DNA of 64,000 nucleotides from Nissolia schottii (taxonomy: Eukaryota; Streptophyta; Magnoliopsida; Fabales; Fabaceae): assembly GCA_003254905.1 (NCBI GenBank), contig QANU01113068.1:1-64000 (forward strand). The letters are read 5' to 3'. A program made the translations under genes and the position numbers. The notes below the pieces were generated by a model that worked only from the letters and a program-made list of their open reading frames with translations, did not search any database and was not told the DNA's origin. Shown one piece after another: positions 22,438-33,013 of this stretch. Within the stretch, counting starts at the first letter, position 1. Each line of letters begins with the position of its first letter.

Positions 22438-24152
22438 TGATGAAAGCCAAACGCACGTTCTCTATCCTTGACACAGCTTTGGCTTGTCACAACCGTGCCA
22501 AGTTAGTGGAAGGCATATTTGTACTTCTTTGTCGTTCAAATTAAATATTTATATACATACCTACTTTATGGCTTTTAGATTCCAAAGGAATCCAATTGCA
22601 GTATAGGGTATGGTCGATCCCACAGGGAGTTGTAAAAATACCGTTCTTGAGTTTGTTAATTAAATAATGAAGTGAAGGATTTGTGATTTGATTTATATTT
22701 AAATNTACATACCTACTTTATGGCTTTTAGATTCCAAAGGAATCCAATTGCAGTATAGGGTATGGTCGATCCCACAGGGAGTTGTAAAAATAGCATTCTT
22801 GAATTTGTTTAATTAAACAATGAAGTGAAGGGTTTGATAAATTGATAGTTTAAATACATAAGTAAATAAATGACATAAAAGTAAATAGGAAACAATTCAG
22901 AGGTAGTTCCGGAGCTTGTTGGGAGTTTTAATCACATCGTAGTTTTATGTATTCATTAACTTATTACATAGAATCATCATTTCTTTGATTGCCCGCACTT
23001 AGAACTTCTTCATTGCTTTCGCATATGATAAGATTACAAATTTCTCTTGTTAAACTGTTACTTTCGTAAACAAGCTAAACAAAGTACATCAAAATGATTT
23101 CCTTTTCGTATGTGTAAGCGGCTAACCTTTATTCCAGTTATGGCAACAAGGTTAGATAAATGATTTCAATCCGACTCTAATGGTTGTAATTGTTCATTCA
23201 CAACGTTCGAGTCTAGAATCTAGTTAAGCGTCATGATGTTGATTTTAAATTGGTTATGACTTAATTAGTATAACACTCATTCATACAACTAAGTCCCAAA
23301 TCAAGAATCAAAACACTAAGCAAAGACTAGCATTAAGCATGAATTCATTCAAGCAAATCATAAGAAATAGATAACTTCATATGCAATAGTTACATGGATA
23401 CAAGCAAGCTACAATAATGATCAAAATCCCAACAAAAAGAGGGTTAGGAACCCATCTCACAAGAGTATCTCGGAGGCAAGGTTTAGACACTTACCATGAC
23501 ACGTACTCACGCCGTCATGGCCATGGCTTCACCGAGGTTCCTCGATCTCCGGCTCCTTCACAAGCCTCGTCTTTGTTCCTAACCTATCCTAAACTAAACT
23601 AAGCTTTAAAGTACAACAAAATGAAGGAAGAATGGTGTTCTTGGGGGTGGAAAAGGATGCCCCAAAGTGGTACTCGGCCAGCCTATTTATAGGCGTTTTT
23701 AGGGTTGAACCGCTCAGCGGTTAAGGTACCACCGCTGAGCGGTTTAGTCAATTATGGTGGCTTGTACACGGCTTCATAATGGTGGTGGCGGCTTGCAGGG
23801 CGGCTTGAGGTGGCGCCAGGCTGGAGCATTTAATGCACGGTCAAAGGCGGCTGCCGACCTGATCCGCTGAGCGCATGAGGCTTGTTCGCTGAGCGGTTTC
23901 TTCTCCATCGCTGAGCGCTGCTTCTCATCCGCTGAGCGATCCTGCCTGTTTCTTCAATTTTAGCTTTGTTCCAATTCTGCCCGAGTTCTCCATTCTTCAA
24001 GGGATTATTCTTTATCTTTTATGCTTGCATCCATCTTCAAATATATATTATAACCCTATAAAACAAGGAGATTTAAGTAGATAATTCGTTTAAATCATAA
24101 CAGATAAGTGCCGTTTTAATAGGTCAAATTTGCGTAAATTGGACACTTATCA
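22438..24152 (-). mobile_element. Solo LTR, TGATAAGTG family, with assembly duplication
   Basis: On the minus strand it runs TGATAAGTGTCC ... GGCTTTCATCA. A TATAAATA box is at 23684-23691 and a CTGAGCGG/CGCTCAGCG cluster at 23706-23945. The flanks TTCTC and CTCTC differ by one base and fit a 5-bp target duplication. It is homologous to the solo LTR at 53051-54609. A 152-bp repeat around the N at 22705 accounts for the length excess: 1715 minus 152 gives 1563 bp against 1559 bp. Confidence 0.85.
22554..22857. other. Duplicated stretch joined by a single N
   Basis: Bases 22554-22704 and 22706-22857 start identically (TACATACCTACTTTATGG) and diverge progressively towards their ends. The single N at 22705 separates them. 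This most likely represents two overlapping contig ends that were not merged. Confidence 0.75.
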
Positions 24153-24643
24153 CTCTCCATACCTATTTCTCTTCTTTTGAATCTGGTCCCACCAAATAAG
24201 AGCATAATCAGTAAATTCAATGGCAGCAAGTATTACCTTTTTCCTTTCAGAATATTGGTGACATGAGAAAATTTGTTCAACTCGCATCTCCCACTCTAAA
24301 TAGGCTTCTAGATCATTTTTGCCTTGAAATGAAGGAATTTTGAGTTTTACTCTCCCAGATTTTCTTCTCTATTTCTATGCCTCCTTTGATGAGTATGACG
24401 CCTCCTCCTTCTTAAATGATGATCTTCATCCTCCTCGATTTGGCTCACCCTATCTGTATGAGACGATCCATCATGACTAGAATTGTTTGAAGGATTATGT
24501 CTAGCAGCACCTTGATTCTCCATTTGGTCCATTCTTTCATGAAGTTCTTCAAATTTGCTATTCCATAATCTTTCAAGTTGTCCTACTAGTGCTTGCATTT
24601 GGATAGGTGCTAACCCCTGTGCATTTTCTTCATTCCCTGCCAT

Positions 24644-25112
24644 GTTAATGAAAAATAGAAAAAAAAAAAATAGGACCTCACCAAATTATCACACCAAAGT
24701 GTTTTCACTCTTGAATTTTACCACTCGTGTTTACGCTTCACTCTTAATAATCTCACAACTCTCAAATCACTCAATATCTTCAAAAGCTCTTATGCAACCT
24801 AAATCCTTATATGACTCAAAATGCCAATTACTCAACTTTCAACCAATTATAATGAAGTGGCTGGTCTAACTGTTACAACGGTGGGTTGGAAAGGTAGTAT
24901 AAGAAGAAAACTAGGAAATTCAGGAAGAACAAAGAAACCACAAAATTCTGGAAACAAAAGATAATAACTCAAATAAATACCAGATTTTTTTCTTTCGTTT
25001 TTTTTCTTTTTTTTCATTTTTTCGTATTTTTTCTCTTTTTTTTTTGTTCCAATTGTGGAACAGAAACTGATTTTTCTCTTCTTACCGCGTCAACCACAGC
25101 TTTGCTACCAAA
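24644..25112 (-). other. D' leader between primer site and gag
   Basis: Untranslated leader of the antisense element. It holds an extreme T-rich (A-rich on the coding strand) stretch at about 24985-25052 and a primer-like site GCTTTGCTACCA at 25099-25110 (TGGTAGCAAAGC on the coding strand), which differs from the initiator tRNA-Met consensus. Confidence 0.7.
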
Positions 25113-26086
25113 TGATATGAACCTTTAGAGGAATTTGACCCAATCTTCACGGCGTAGGCAAAACAATAAGGAATTCAAATAAAACGAAAAATTGAAAAGA
25201 GGGATATGAGCAAACACTCCAGATTTGGGAAGGGAAAATTGGGAGTGATAGACCCTAAGTTTGTGGAGTTCAATGACCTAACAATTGTAATTAGCCAACC
25301 AACGTTAAAGGGAAACGTGACCTGCTAATTAGACAAATTGTTCAACCACGAACACAGTTAAACCAAACCACACAACAACGCACCTGGGTTGAAGCACGAA
25401 TTGGGGGCTTTTGGAAGTTTAAATCACCAACCTTATAAAAAAGATTGACAAGAAAAGGTCTCACAAGACCAAAAGAAGATATAATAAAAACTCTCACAAT
25501 GGGAGAAAGAATTCTGAAAATTCAAATTGTATTTCACTTCAAGGATGCCTTATGAATTACAAAGTTCTCCTATTTATAGGACTTATTAGAACCCTTTCAA
25601 ATCACCACTATTCAGAAATTTATTGGTCACTATTTAACATTGATTACCCACTACATTATAAGCCACTAAAACCCATGCACTAAAATTCCACCTCCCAAAG
25701 TTAAATGCTCCACTAATAAAATTGGCTGTTAACTTCACCAACGAAAATGACCATCTAAAAGACTTCGTTCGGTCTTCTTGTCTTCATGGAAGTTGAAGCA
25801 TTTTGTCTTAGCTTTCAAATGGCACCGGTTTCATCTTAATTAGATCACTACAGCCCAAGTTATGACCCAATTATCATAGGCTGCGAAGTCCAACGACAAC
25901 ATTATTGGTTTTGGGCTTGGATGATCATTACTTCTTTTGGGCTTGTATTTTCAGATTTCCATTGATTATTTATAGTCAATATTTCTTTATTAACTATTTC
26001 TTGTATTATTCTCATTCTTCCCTTTGTCATTGGGCCCCCCATCTACTTGGACTTGGTCAATTGACTTGATGGCTGGGTTCATATCA
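25113..26086 (-). repeat. 5' LTR of element D'
   Basis: 974 bp with 11-bp inverted ends TGATATGAACC...GGTTCATATCA. The TATA box is TATTTATA on the plus strand at 25571-25578. It is nearly identical to the two LTRs of element D. The right side abuts the satellite; the left partner LTR is missing, so a target duplication cannot be checked. Confidence 0.92.
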
Positions 26087-27750
26087 CCACAGGTCATTGA
26101 ATTATCCGATACCACACTATGCATTAGATGGTCCAGCATGCCATCCATTTGACCCACCACAGGTCGTTGAATTATCCGATATCCAACCACATATTAGATC
26201 ATCCTGCATGCCATCCATTTGACCCACTACAGGTCATTGAATTATCCGATACCCCACCATGCATTAGATGGCCATGCATGCCATCCATTTGACCCACCAC
26301 AGGTCATTGAATTATCCGATATCCCACCATGTATTAGATGGTCATGCATGCCATCCATTTGACCCACCACAGGTCATTGGATTATTCGATACCCCACCAT
26401 GGATCAGATGGTCATCCATGCCATCCATTTGACCCACCGCAGGTCATTGAATATGCGATACCCCACTATGCATTAGATGGTCTTGCATGCCATCCATTTG
26501 ACCCACTACAAGTCGTTGAATTATCCGATATGCAACCACATACTAGATGGTTTTGCATGCCATCCATTTGACCCACCACAGGTCATTGAATTTTCTGATA
26601 CCCCACCATGTTTTAGATGGTCATGCATGCCATCCATTTGACCCTCCACAGGTCATTAAATTATCCAACCATGTATTAGATGGTCATGCATGCCATCCAT
26701 TTGACCCACCACAGGTCATTGAATTATCCAATATCACACCATGCATTAGATCGCCATGCATGCCATCCATTTGACCCACCCACCATGCATTAAATGGTCA
26801 TGCATGCCATCCATTTGACCCACCATAGCTCATTGAATTAATTAACCATGCATTAGATGGTCATGCATGCCATCCATTTGACCTACCACAGGTCATTGAA
26901 TTATCCGATACCCCACCATGCATTAGATGGTCATGCATGCCAACCATTTGGCTGACCATAGGTCATTGAATTATCCGATGCCCCACCATGCATTAGATGG
27001 TCATGCATGCCATCCATTTGACCCACCACAGGTCATTCAATTATCCGATACCCCACTATGCATTAGATGGTCCTGCATGCCATTCATTTGACCCACCACA
27101 GGGCGTTGAATTATCGGATATCCAACCACATATTAGATCGTCCTGCATGCCATCCATTTGACCCACCACAGGTCATTGAATTATCCGATACCCCTCCATG
27201 CATTAGATAGTCATGCATGCCATCCATTTGACCCACCACAGGTCATTGAATTATCCAACCATGCATTAGATGGTCATGCATGCCATCCATTTGACCCACC
27301 ACAGGTCATTGAATTATCCGATACCCCACTATGCATTAGATGGTCCTGCATGCCATCCATTTCATCCACCACAGGTCATTGAATTATCCAATATCCAACC
27401 ACATATTAGATGGTCATGCATGCCATCCATTTGACCCACTGCAGGTCATTGAATATGCGATACCCCACTATGCATTAGATGGTCTTGCATGCCATCCATT
27501 TGATCCACCAATATCCAACCACATATTAGATGGTCCTGCATGCCATCCATTTGACCGACCACAGGTCATTGAATTATCCGATGCACCACCATGCATTAGA
27601 TGGTCATTCATGCCTTCCATTTGACCCACCATAGCTCATGGAATTATCTAACCATGCATTAGATGGTCATGCATGCCATCCATTTCACCCACCACAGGTC
27701 ATTGAATTATCCAATATCCAACCACATATTAGATGGTCCTGCATGCCATC
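26087..27750. repeat. 70-bp satellite array 1
   Basis: Tandem units of about 70 bp, with shorter 63-bp and other variants. Core pieces are CATGCATGCCATCCATTTGACC, read in parts, CACCACAGGTCATTGAATTA and CCACCATGCATTAGATGGTC. Each unit contains GCATGC, an RY-like CATGCATG and TTGACC. No gene: long frames through the array only reflect the low stop density of the repeat. Confidence 0.95.
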
Positions 27751-28232
27751 TGTAACACCCTAGGTTAGCAGCTTATGCTTAAGTCACAATCTGCGTCTGC
27801 TAGGTTGTTATCTGCTGTGTGGGAATACTGGTAGTCCCTACTTTACTTTGAAAAATAATTAAGTTAAATGAAAATAAGGACCCATTTTTTTTTCTTTTTA
27901 AACATAAGTTGTTATTATGCGTCAAACTAGAGCCATGCGTGTGAACTATCATAAGTCCCATATAGTAACAGATAAGTGCGAGCGGTGTCCGTCATACCAG
28001 TACATACATAAGCAGTAAAGTAAACAGTACCAGGTGGGTCCAACAGTTAAAGTCATACAGGGTAGAAGTCATATATAAATATCATAAATATTGTACTGGT
28101 ACATCAAAAGGGCCATACGTATCCTAAGCCTGTGCATATCATTAAGACTACAAATAACATACATCAAAATACACATACAACTAGAGCTACTAGCAAAAAG
28201 GTGTTATCTCTGATGACAGGGTCTGGGGACAA

Positions 28233-28747
28233 GGCTGGTCACATCTCTGGCTCATCTTCACTAGGGTCCTCCTCCGGGTCCTCCTTCGGGTTCTCCTCTG
28301 GATCCTCCTTCTCCTGCTCCGACTCCTTCGCCTCGTCCTCCTGCTCCAGCTCTTCCTCCTCGTCCTCTATGGGATGATCCTCCACGGCTGATGAGGGCTC
28401 AGGTGCGTCGGACGGATCTCGTGGGCCAATGGACGGGCCTGCCTCGTGATGGGAGTGTTAGGTACAAACAGGCGGCGGTAGTCTCTGGCCGTCCACATCC
28501 GCGTTCCTCGCCGGTGGGCTGGGGTCGGTTGCGGCCACACGGAAGCTGGGTCGACCTCTACGTCCTTCTCGTACGGAGCGGGCTCGCCATCGGTGGAAGT
28601 CTCTGGGAAGATCGGCGGTGTAACTCGGGGAGGTGTGGGGCGGTTCACCACTAGTACCGTCCACAGCTCCGCCTCCTCCCCTATCTCAGGGTCCACAGTC
28701 CTAAACCTGCTGCGGAGGATCCGTCGCTTCTTCGGCGGGGTCGTCAT
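28233..28747 (-). other. LTR ORF of 126 codons plus acidic tail in next frame
   Basis: An ATG ORF (28747-28367, MTTPPKKRRILRS...) is GC-rich, basic at its start and Pro-rich. Where it ends, a different frame continues for about 45 codons of almost pure Glu/Asp (to 28233), so one frameshift would join them. It overlaps the short ORF at 28701-28766. I recognise no domain. It may be chance in a GC-rich LTR segment; the Ser-rich plus-strand ORF opposite is its shadow. Confidence 0.3.
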
Positions 28748-28766
28748 CTAGATCACCTGAAGCCAT
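28701..28766 (-). other. LTR short acidic ORF of E (MASG type)
   Basis: A 21-codon acidic ORF at the conserved GAGAAC/GTTCTC hairpin and ATG box, the E counterpart of the ORFs at 2434, 10125 and 52432. Confidence 0.35.
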
Positions 28767-29213
28767 AAGTGAGTGCGGTGAGAACGGTGGTTCTCAGTGG
28801 ATAACTATGGGGTAGTGGGACTCTGGTTACTCAATTATGCTCCGGCCGTCCAGGAGATCTCTAAGTGTACATGCATCTAGACGTCCAACCAATTAATTTC
28901 TTGCCAAGTTCCTGGGCAGCTTTATCTAATTACTAGGTGACGGGGATCTAATCTTTCTTACTAAGTTCTCGTGCTTATTAACCAGACTCGCGGTGCAACT
29001 GTGACCGTCACGTACGTGTCTCACGGACGATTGACTCGTCATGTATCCATACTCATATATACATAATCATATATAATCAGATATAATCATACAGCTTATA
29101 CAAATAGCACATAAATGTAATGCATGAGGGATAGGGGTTTCTCCTACACGCCCGTGGCCGCGTCCTTCTTCGCTGCTCCAGCTACGACGTGTAGTAACAC
29201 TAGGAGTGAGGCT

Positions 29214-29395
29214 CGTGTGCATCCGAACTTCGTGGACGACTTGTTCACTTACGTCCGAACTTCGTGGATGGCGTCCGAACTTCATGGACGACTTAATCAT
29301 CTGCATCCGAACTTCGTGGATGACTTTAAGGCCTGGGTCTGAACTTCGTGGATCATATCTCTCTTTTTCTCTTATGTCCGAACTTCGTGGACATC
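29214..29395 (-). repeat. Six-copy short hairpin repeat in E LTR
   Basis: Six copies of TCCGAACTTCGTGGA (plus strand) at irregular spacing. The bases flanking the core often pair: GTCC/GGAC, ATCC/GGAT and ATGTCC/GGACAT. Core CGAAGTTC on the coding strand also appears in the repeats at 58383-58513. Confidence 0.75.
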
Positions 29396-31579
29396 TTACC
29401 TGTCTTTTAAATGTCATGACATAAAAGCTCAAGCGCTCCTTTCTTTCTTTTCTCTCGTCCGGGTGGAAACCCGCGTTCAGATCTTTCTCTGCGTAACATA
29501 ATCATACCCGGTCCGTCTCGCACGGCCGGGGAGGGGCTTGTCAGGTATGACGTGCCAAGAGAAGGATTCCTATTACATAACTATGTCATACTTCGGGCTA
29601 CACCGACCCTCTGTGGCTGGAGCCCGTCTTTAGACTTAACCGTGTTCCCTAATTTAATTTACCACCTTTGCACATTAGTTAATTTATTTCTAGTGATCTA
29701 TGGTTGCCCTAAGTCCTATGGCAACACTGCCTCATGATGCATGCCCTGTTCTTGTTTCTCGTGTACTGCCCCTGTTCTACTCACCCTTTGGGGTTACTTA
29801 CAATCACTTTCCTCAAGCTTTTAACCGCTAACAATATCCTAACTATACTTTACCTCATCAAACCTATACCACATTTCTAGAAAACAAAACACTTAAACAT
29901 ACATACTACATTTTTAATCTTCTTAAGTTTATGACACTCTTATGTACACTCACACTCTTATCTTTCTATTACACTCTTACCACCACAACTACTAAAAACT
30001 CTCATTTTTTTCAACCTGTTTAACCCTCCAAAAATCGAGTTGCTCTCTTCTCTTATACACCCTCATTTTCTTTTATTCTTTTACTACCATGCACTACCAA
30101 GATTCTTTTACACTCTCCTCTAACACTTCTAACCAAATATTTTCCCAAGTTCCACCCTCAAAACCGAATCCTACCTCTCTCTTTTAACACTAAAAAAAAT
30201 CATTATGTTCATGGTAAAACTTTTCCCCATACTTATGTATACTCATATCCCACAAAACACAAGAACACCCCTAGCTTTTCAAGCACACAACAACATAATA
30301 TATACGAATAATATTCATACATAGCACACATATTTTTATCCACTCAAAATCACATTTATTTTAATCGATTTATTTATCACACAAGAGAAAATTTATTTTT
30401 AGGCATAAACACATGTTATGTGTATTCAATCACATATTCACAACACACAAAAATAGATCACCAAGGAGGTGATTTATGCATAGTTACCCCCAAGCTTTAA
30501 CAACCAAAAATATATATTTATCCTCATCAAATCACTAATAACACATGCAAGTTTATTTCAAGGCAAAAGTCACATATTATGTGCATTTTCTCCTAAATCA
30601 CATAAACAAGCAAAAAAGGCCTAGAACCATCAAGGGATGATTTTAACTAGTTACCCACTTCTCAAGAAGGTTGGTGAAGGGAGTTGGGAGTGAAGTTCCA
30701 CAAACCTTGATGTTCCCAAAGCTTTATGTCACTTTTCTCCAAAATGGGAACCTTGCACAATGAAGAAGATGATGATGTTGCTCCTCTTGGTTGTGAGTGT
30801 AAGAAAATGAAACTAAGATGAGGAGACTTTGGGGGTGTGTTTTCGGTTCTTGGGAGGTGGAAGAGGATGGCAAGAATGCTTGCTTTCTTGGAGACAAAGG
30901 GGTGTTCTTGGAGCTTGGCTTGAGGTATGGTTATGGAGGATTGTAGAAGATGAAATGTTCTTGAGATTTTTGGGGGAGGGTTCGGTTTTGGATGGCTGAA
31001 TGGTGGGGGAAATTCATTGATTTTAGGAGTTAATAAAATGTGACGAATAGTGGGAGGTATGGGCATAGGTATGGCTTATGATGTGATTTGGTTTTGATGT
31101 GTAAGAAAGCATGGTGATGGAAAGTTTGGAAGCATCATTTAAGGGATTATTTTTGGCCCAAAAATCTCTTCAAAACCATGCAGCCCTTCTTCTTGCAGCT
31201 GCTGAAATTTCATTTTTTTCCGGTTCCGGTTCGCTTGTGTTTTATCGCTCGCAGTGTCGGTGCGTCGCGCACGGTCGTCCGAAAAATATTCCGTTTATAC
31301 CGTCGCGATCCTCTAATTCCCCCTACCCAAGGGTATTAATATTTAAAGGTGTTTGTGAATTTTTCTCCGGGGAAATATTTTCACGGACACCTTTTCCGCG
31401 TCAGGAAATTTCATCGGCGAATAGCAGCCGTTCAGTTATCTGCCGAACTTCCTATCGCGACACGTTTTATTTCCTAGGGATATTCTACCTAATAATTTCC
31501 CATTTTTGTTCTCTAATCATGATTATAAATTAATTTGATATTTATGCATACGATTATTTTTCTAAGAAAAATCTGGATG

Positions 31580-33013
31580 TTACATTCCAACCCCCTTAGA
31601 AAAATTTCGCCCACGAAATTTAAGTGAAGGCTCGGGCGTACCTTCGAACAGCTCAGGATAGACTCGTTTCATATCTGCTTCCAGCTCCCACGTCTGGTCC
31701 TCACAAGCTCCATTTTCCCACACTATACGCACCATCTTGACCTCTTTGTTCCTGGTCGTGCGAGTTTTTCGATCCACAATCCGTCTAGGCGTCATCGGTA
31801 GAAAGAAATCTTCCCTCGGTTGTACTTGATCCGTCTCCAAGATGTGATCGGGTGACGCGTGGTACTTTCTCAACTGGGAGACATGGAACACGTTATGGAC
31901 ATAAGCCAAATGCGGTGGAAGAGCTACTCGGTAAGCAACCGGTCCAATGCGTTCCAAAATCTGGAACGACCCTATGAATCTGGGACTCAGCTTCTTGACA
32001 TTGAGGGATCTTCCAAGTCTCGTAGCTGGTGTTATCTTCAAGAACACATGTTCCCCCTCTTGAAATTCCAAGTGCTTCCTCCTAATGTCTGCATAGCTCT
32101 TCTGGCGATCCTGTGCCGCTTGGATTCTCGCTCGAATTGTCTTAACCCATTCTTCGGCTTCCCGGATCTCATCAGCGGTACAATTCCAAAACTTGGCTCC
32201 TTCATGCCAGGACAGTGGAGATTGGCATTTCCGACCATACAGAGCTTCAAAAGGAGCCATGCCAATACTCGCCTGATAACTGTTGTTGTAAGAGAATTCG
32301 ACCAAGGGCAACATCTCGTCCCAATAGCCGGGTAAGTCCAACGCACAACCTCGCAACATATCTTCCAGAACTTGGATCGTCCTCTCAGACTGTCCGTCGG
32401 TTTGTGGGTGATAAGCAGTGCTAAGGCATATCTTCGTCCCGTAGGCTTTTTGAAACGCTGTCCAAAACCGTGAAGTGAATCGGGGGTCTCTGTCAGAGAT
32501 AATCGATGATGGAATCCCATGTAGCCTCACTATCTCTTGATGTAAATCCTTACCAGCTTCTCCAAGGGATAGTTCATTCGCACCGGAATGAAATGTGCGG
32601 ACTTGGTCAGGCGGTCCATAATGACCCAGATGGCATCTACTCCCCTAATCGTCCGGGGCAATCCAGAGACGAAGTCAATTGCTATGCCCTCCCACTTCCA
32701 CTCAGGTATCTCTGGTGGAGTCAGTAGTCCATGCGGCTTCTGATGTTCGATCTTCACCTTCTGACACACCAAGCACTTCCCTATCCAGTCTGCTATGTCC
32801 CTTTTCATGCCGGGCCACCAAAACATCTTTTTCAAGTCCTGGTACATCTTCGTCATTACCGGATGAATCGTGAAGTGACTTCTATGGGCCTCTCGCAGAA
32901 TATCTGCGCGTAACCCCCCTTCGTTTGGTACGCACAGACGCTGATCAAACCGTAGAAGACCATCTGGCCCGAAGGCTGCCTCTTTCATCTTCCCGACGCG
33001 CACAGATTCTACT
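31580..33013 (-). pseudogene. pol: Element E integrase and chromodomain (frameshifted, 5'-truncated)
   Basis: Integrase of a Tekay-like chromovirus. The zinc finger (HRSHFTIH ... CLVC), catalytic blocks [17 protein letters not shown] and QSERTIQ, and the chromodomain tail ([21 protein letters not shown]...YPELF) are all present. One missing base near 32533 breaks the frame after LVRIYIK. The reading frame runs through the polypurine tract and uses a TAA formed by the first bases of the LTR (31580-31582). Gag, protease, RT and RNase H are gone: the element is cut at about 33013 by satellite. It is far better preserved than the pol of element A. Confidence 0.92.
31585..31599 (-). other. Polypurine tract of element E
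   Basis: CTAAGGGGGTTGGAA on the minus strand, adjoining the LTR start. Confidence 0.8.

Larger units (their letters stand above)
21751..24643 (-). pseudogene. gag: Element D' Gag (antisense, broken and interrupted)
   Basis: This is a near copy of the Gag at 46455-48014, read leftwards from MAGNEENAQG at 24643. Known lesions: a one-base deletion near 24350 shifts the frame; a 1.7-kb solo LTR (22438-24152) splits the gene between the equivalents of NRYGEQ; and CGA to TGA at 22214-22216 makes a stop where the other copy has Arg. The zinc knuckle CFKCQGRGHISSEC remains near 21910-21950. The copy is cut at 21751 by the B' LTR, so protease and pol are missing. Confidence 0.9.
27751..31584 (-). repeat. 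3' LTR of element E
   Basis: On the minus strand it runs from TGTAACATCCAGATTTTTC (31584) to AGGGTGTTACA (27751), 3834 bp, the longest LTR in the window. The U3 dyad AAAGGTGT/ACACCTTT is at 31345-31394 and the GTGGGTAACT box at 30649-30658. Hairpin repeats lie at 29214-29395, and an ORF with a possible acidic tail at 28233-28747. It is close in sequence to the solo LTR at 42678-45887 over its first 0.5 kb. Confidence 0.9.

Noticed and set aside
26338..27624. ORFs of 60-94 codons reading HAIHLTHHRSLNYPI or HACHPFDPPQVIELS through the satellite
   Set aside because: The unit length (about 70 bp) is not a multiple of three, so the frame cycles through the same repeat. The same peptides appear in all arrays and on both strands. 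No start context or constraint.
28132..28377. Ser-rich plus-strand ORF (SGSSFGFSSGSS)
   Set aside because: It is the antisense of the Glu/Asp-rich segment of the E LTR and only reflects its GAG/GAC codons.
31111..31533. 140-codon plus-strand ORF near the start of the E LTR
   Set aside because: It lies antisense in U3 and includes the U3 dyad. The related LTR at 42678-45887 gives only broken, similar frames, which is explained by shared LTR sequence.
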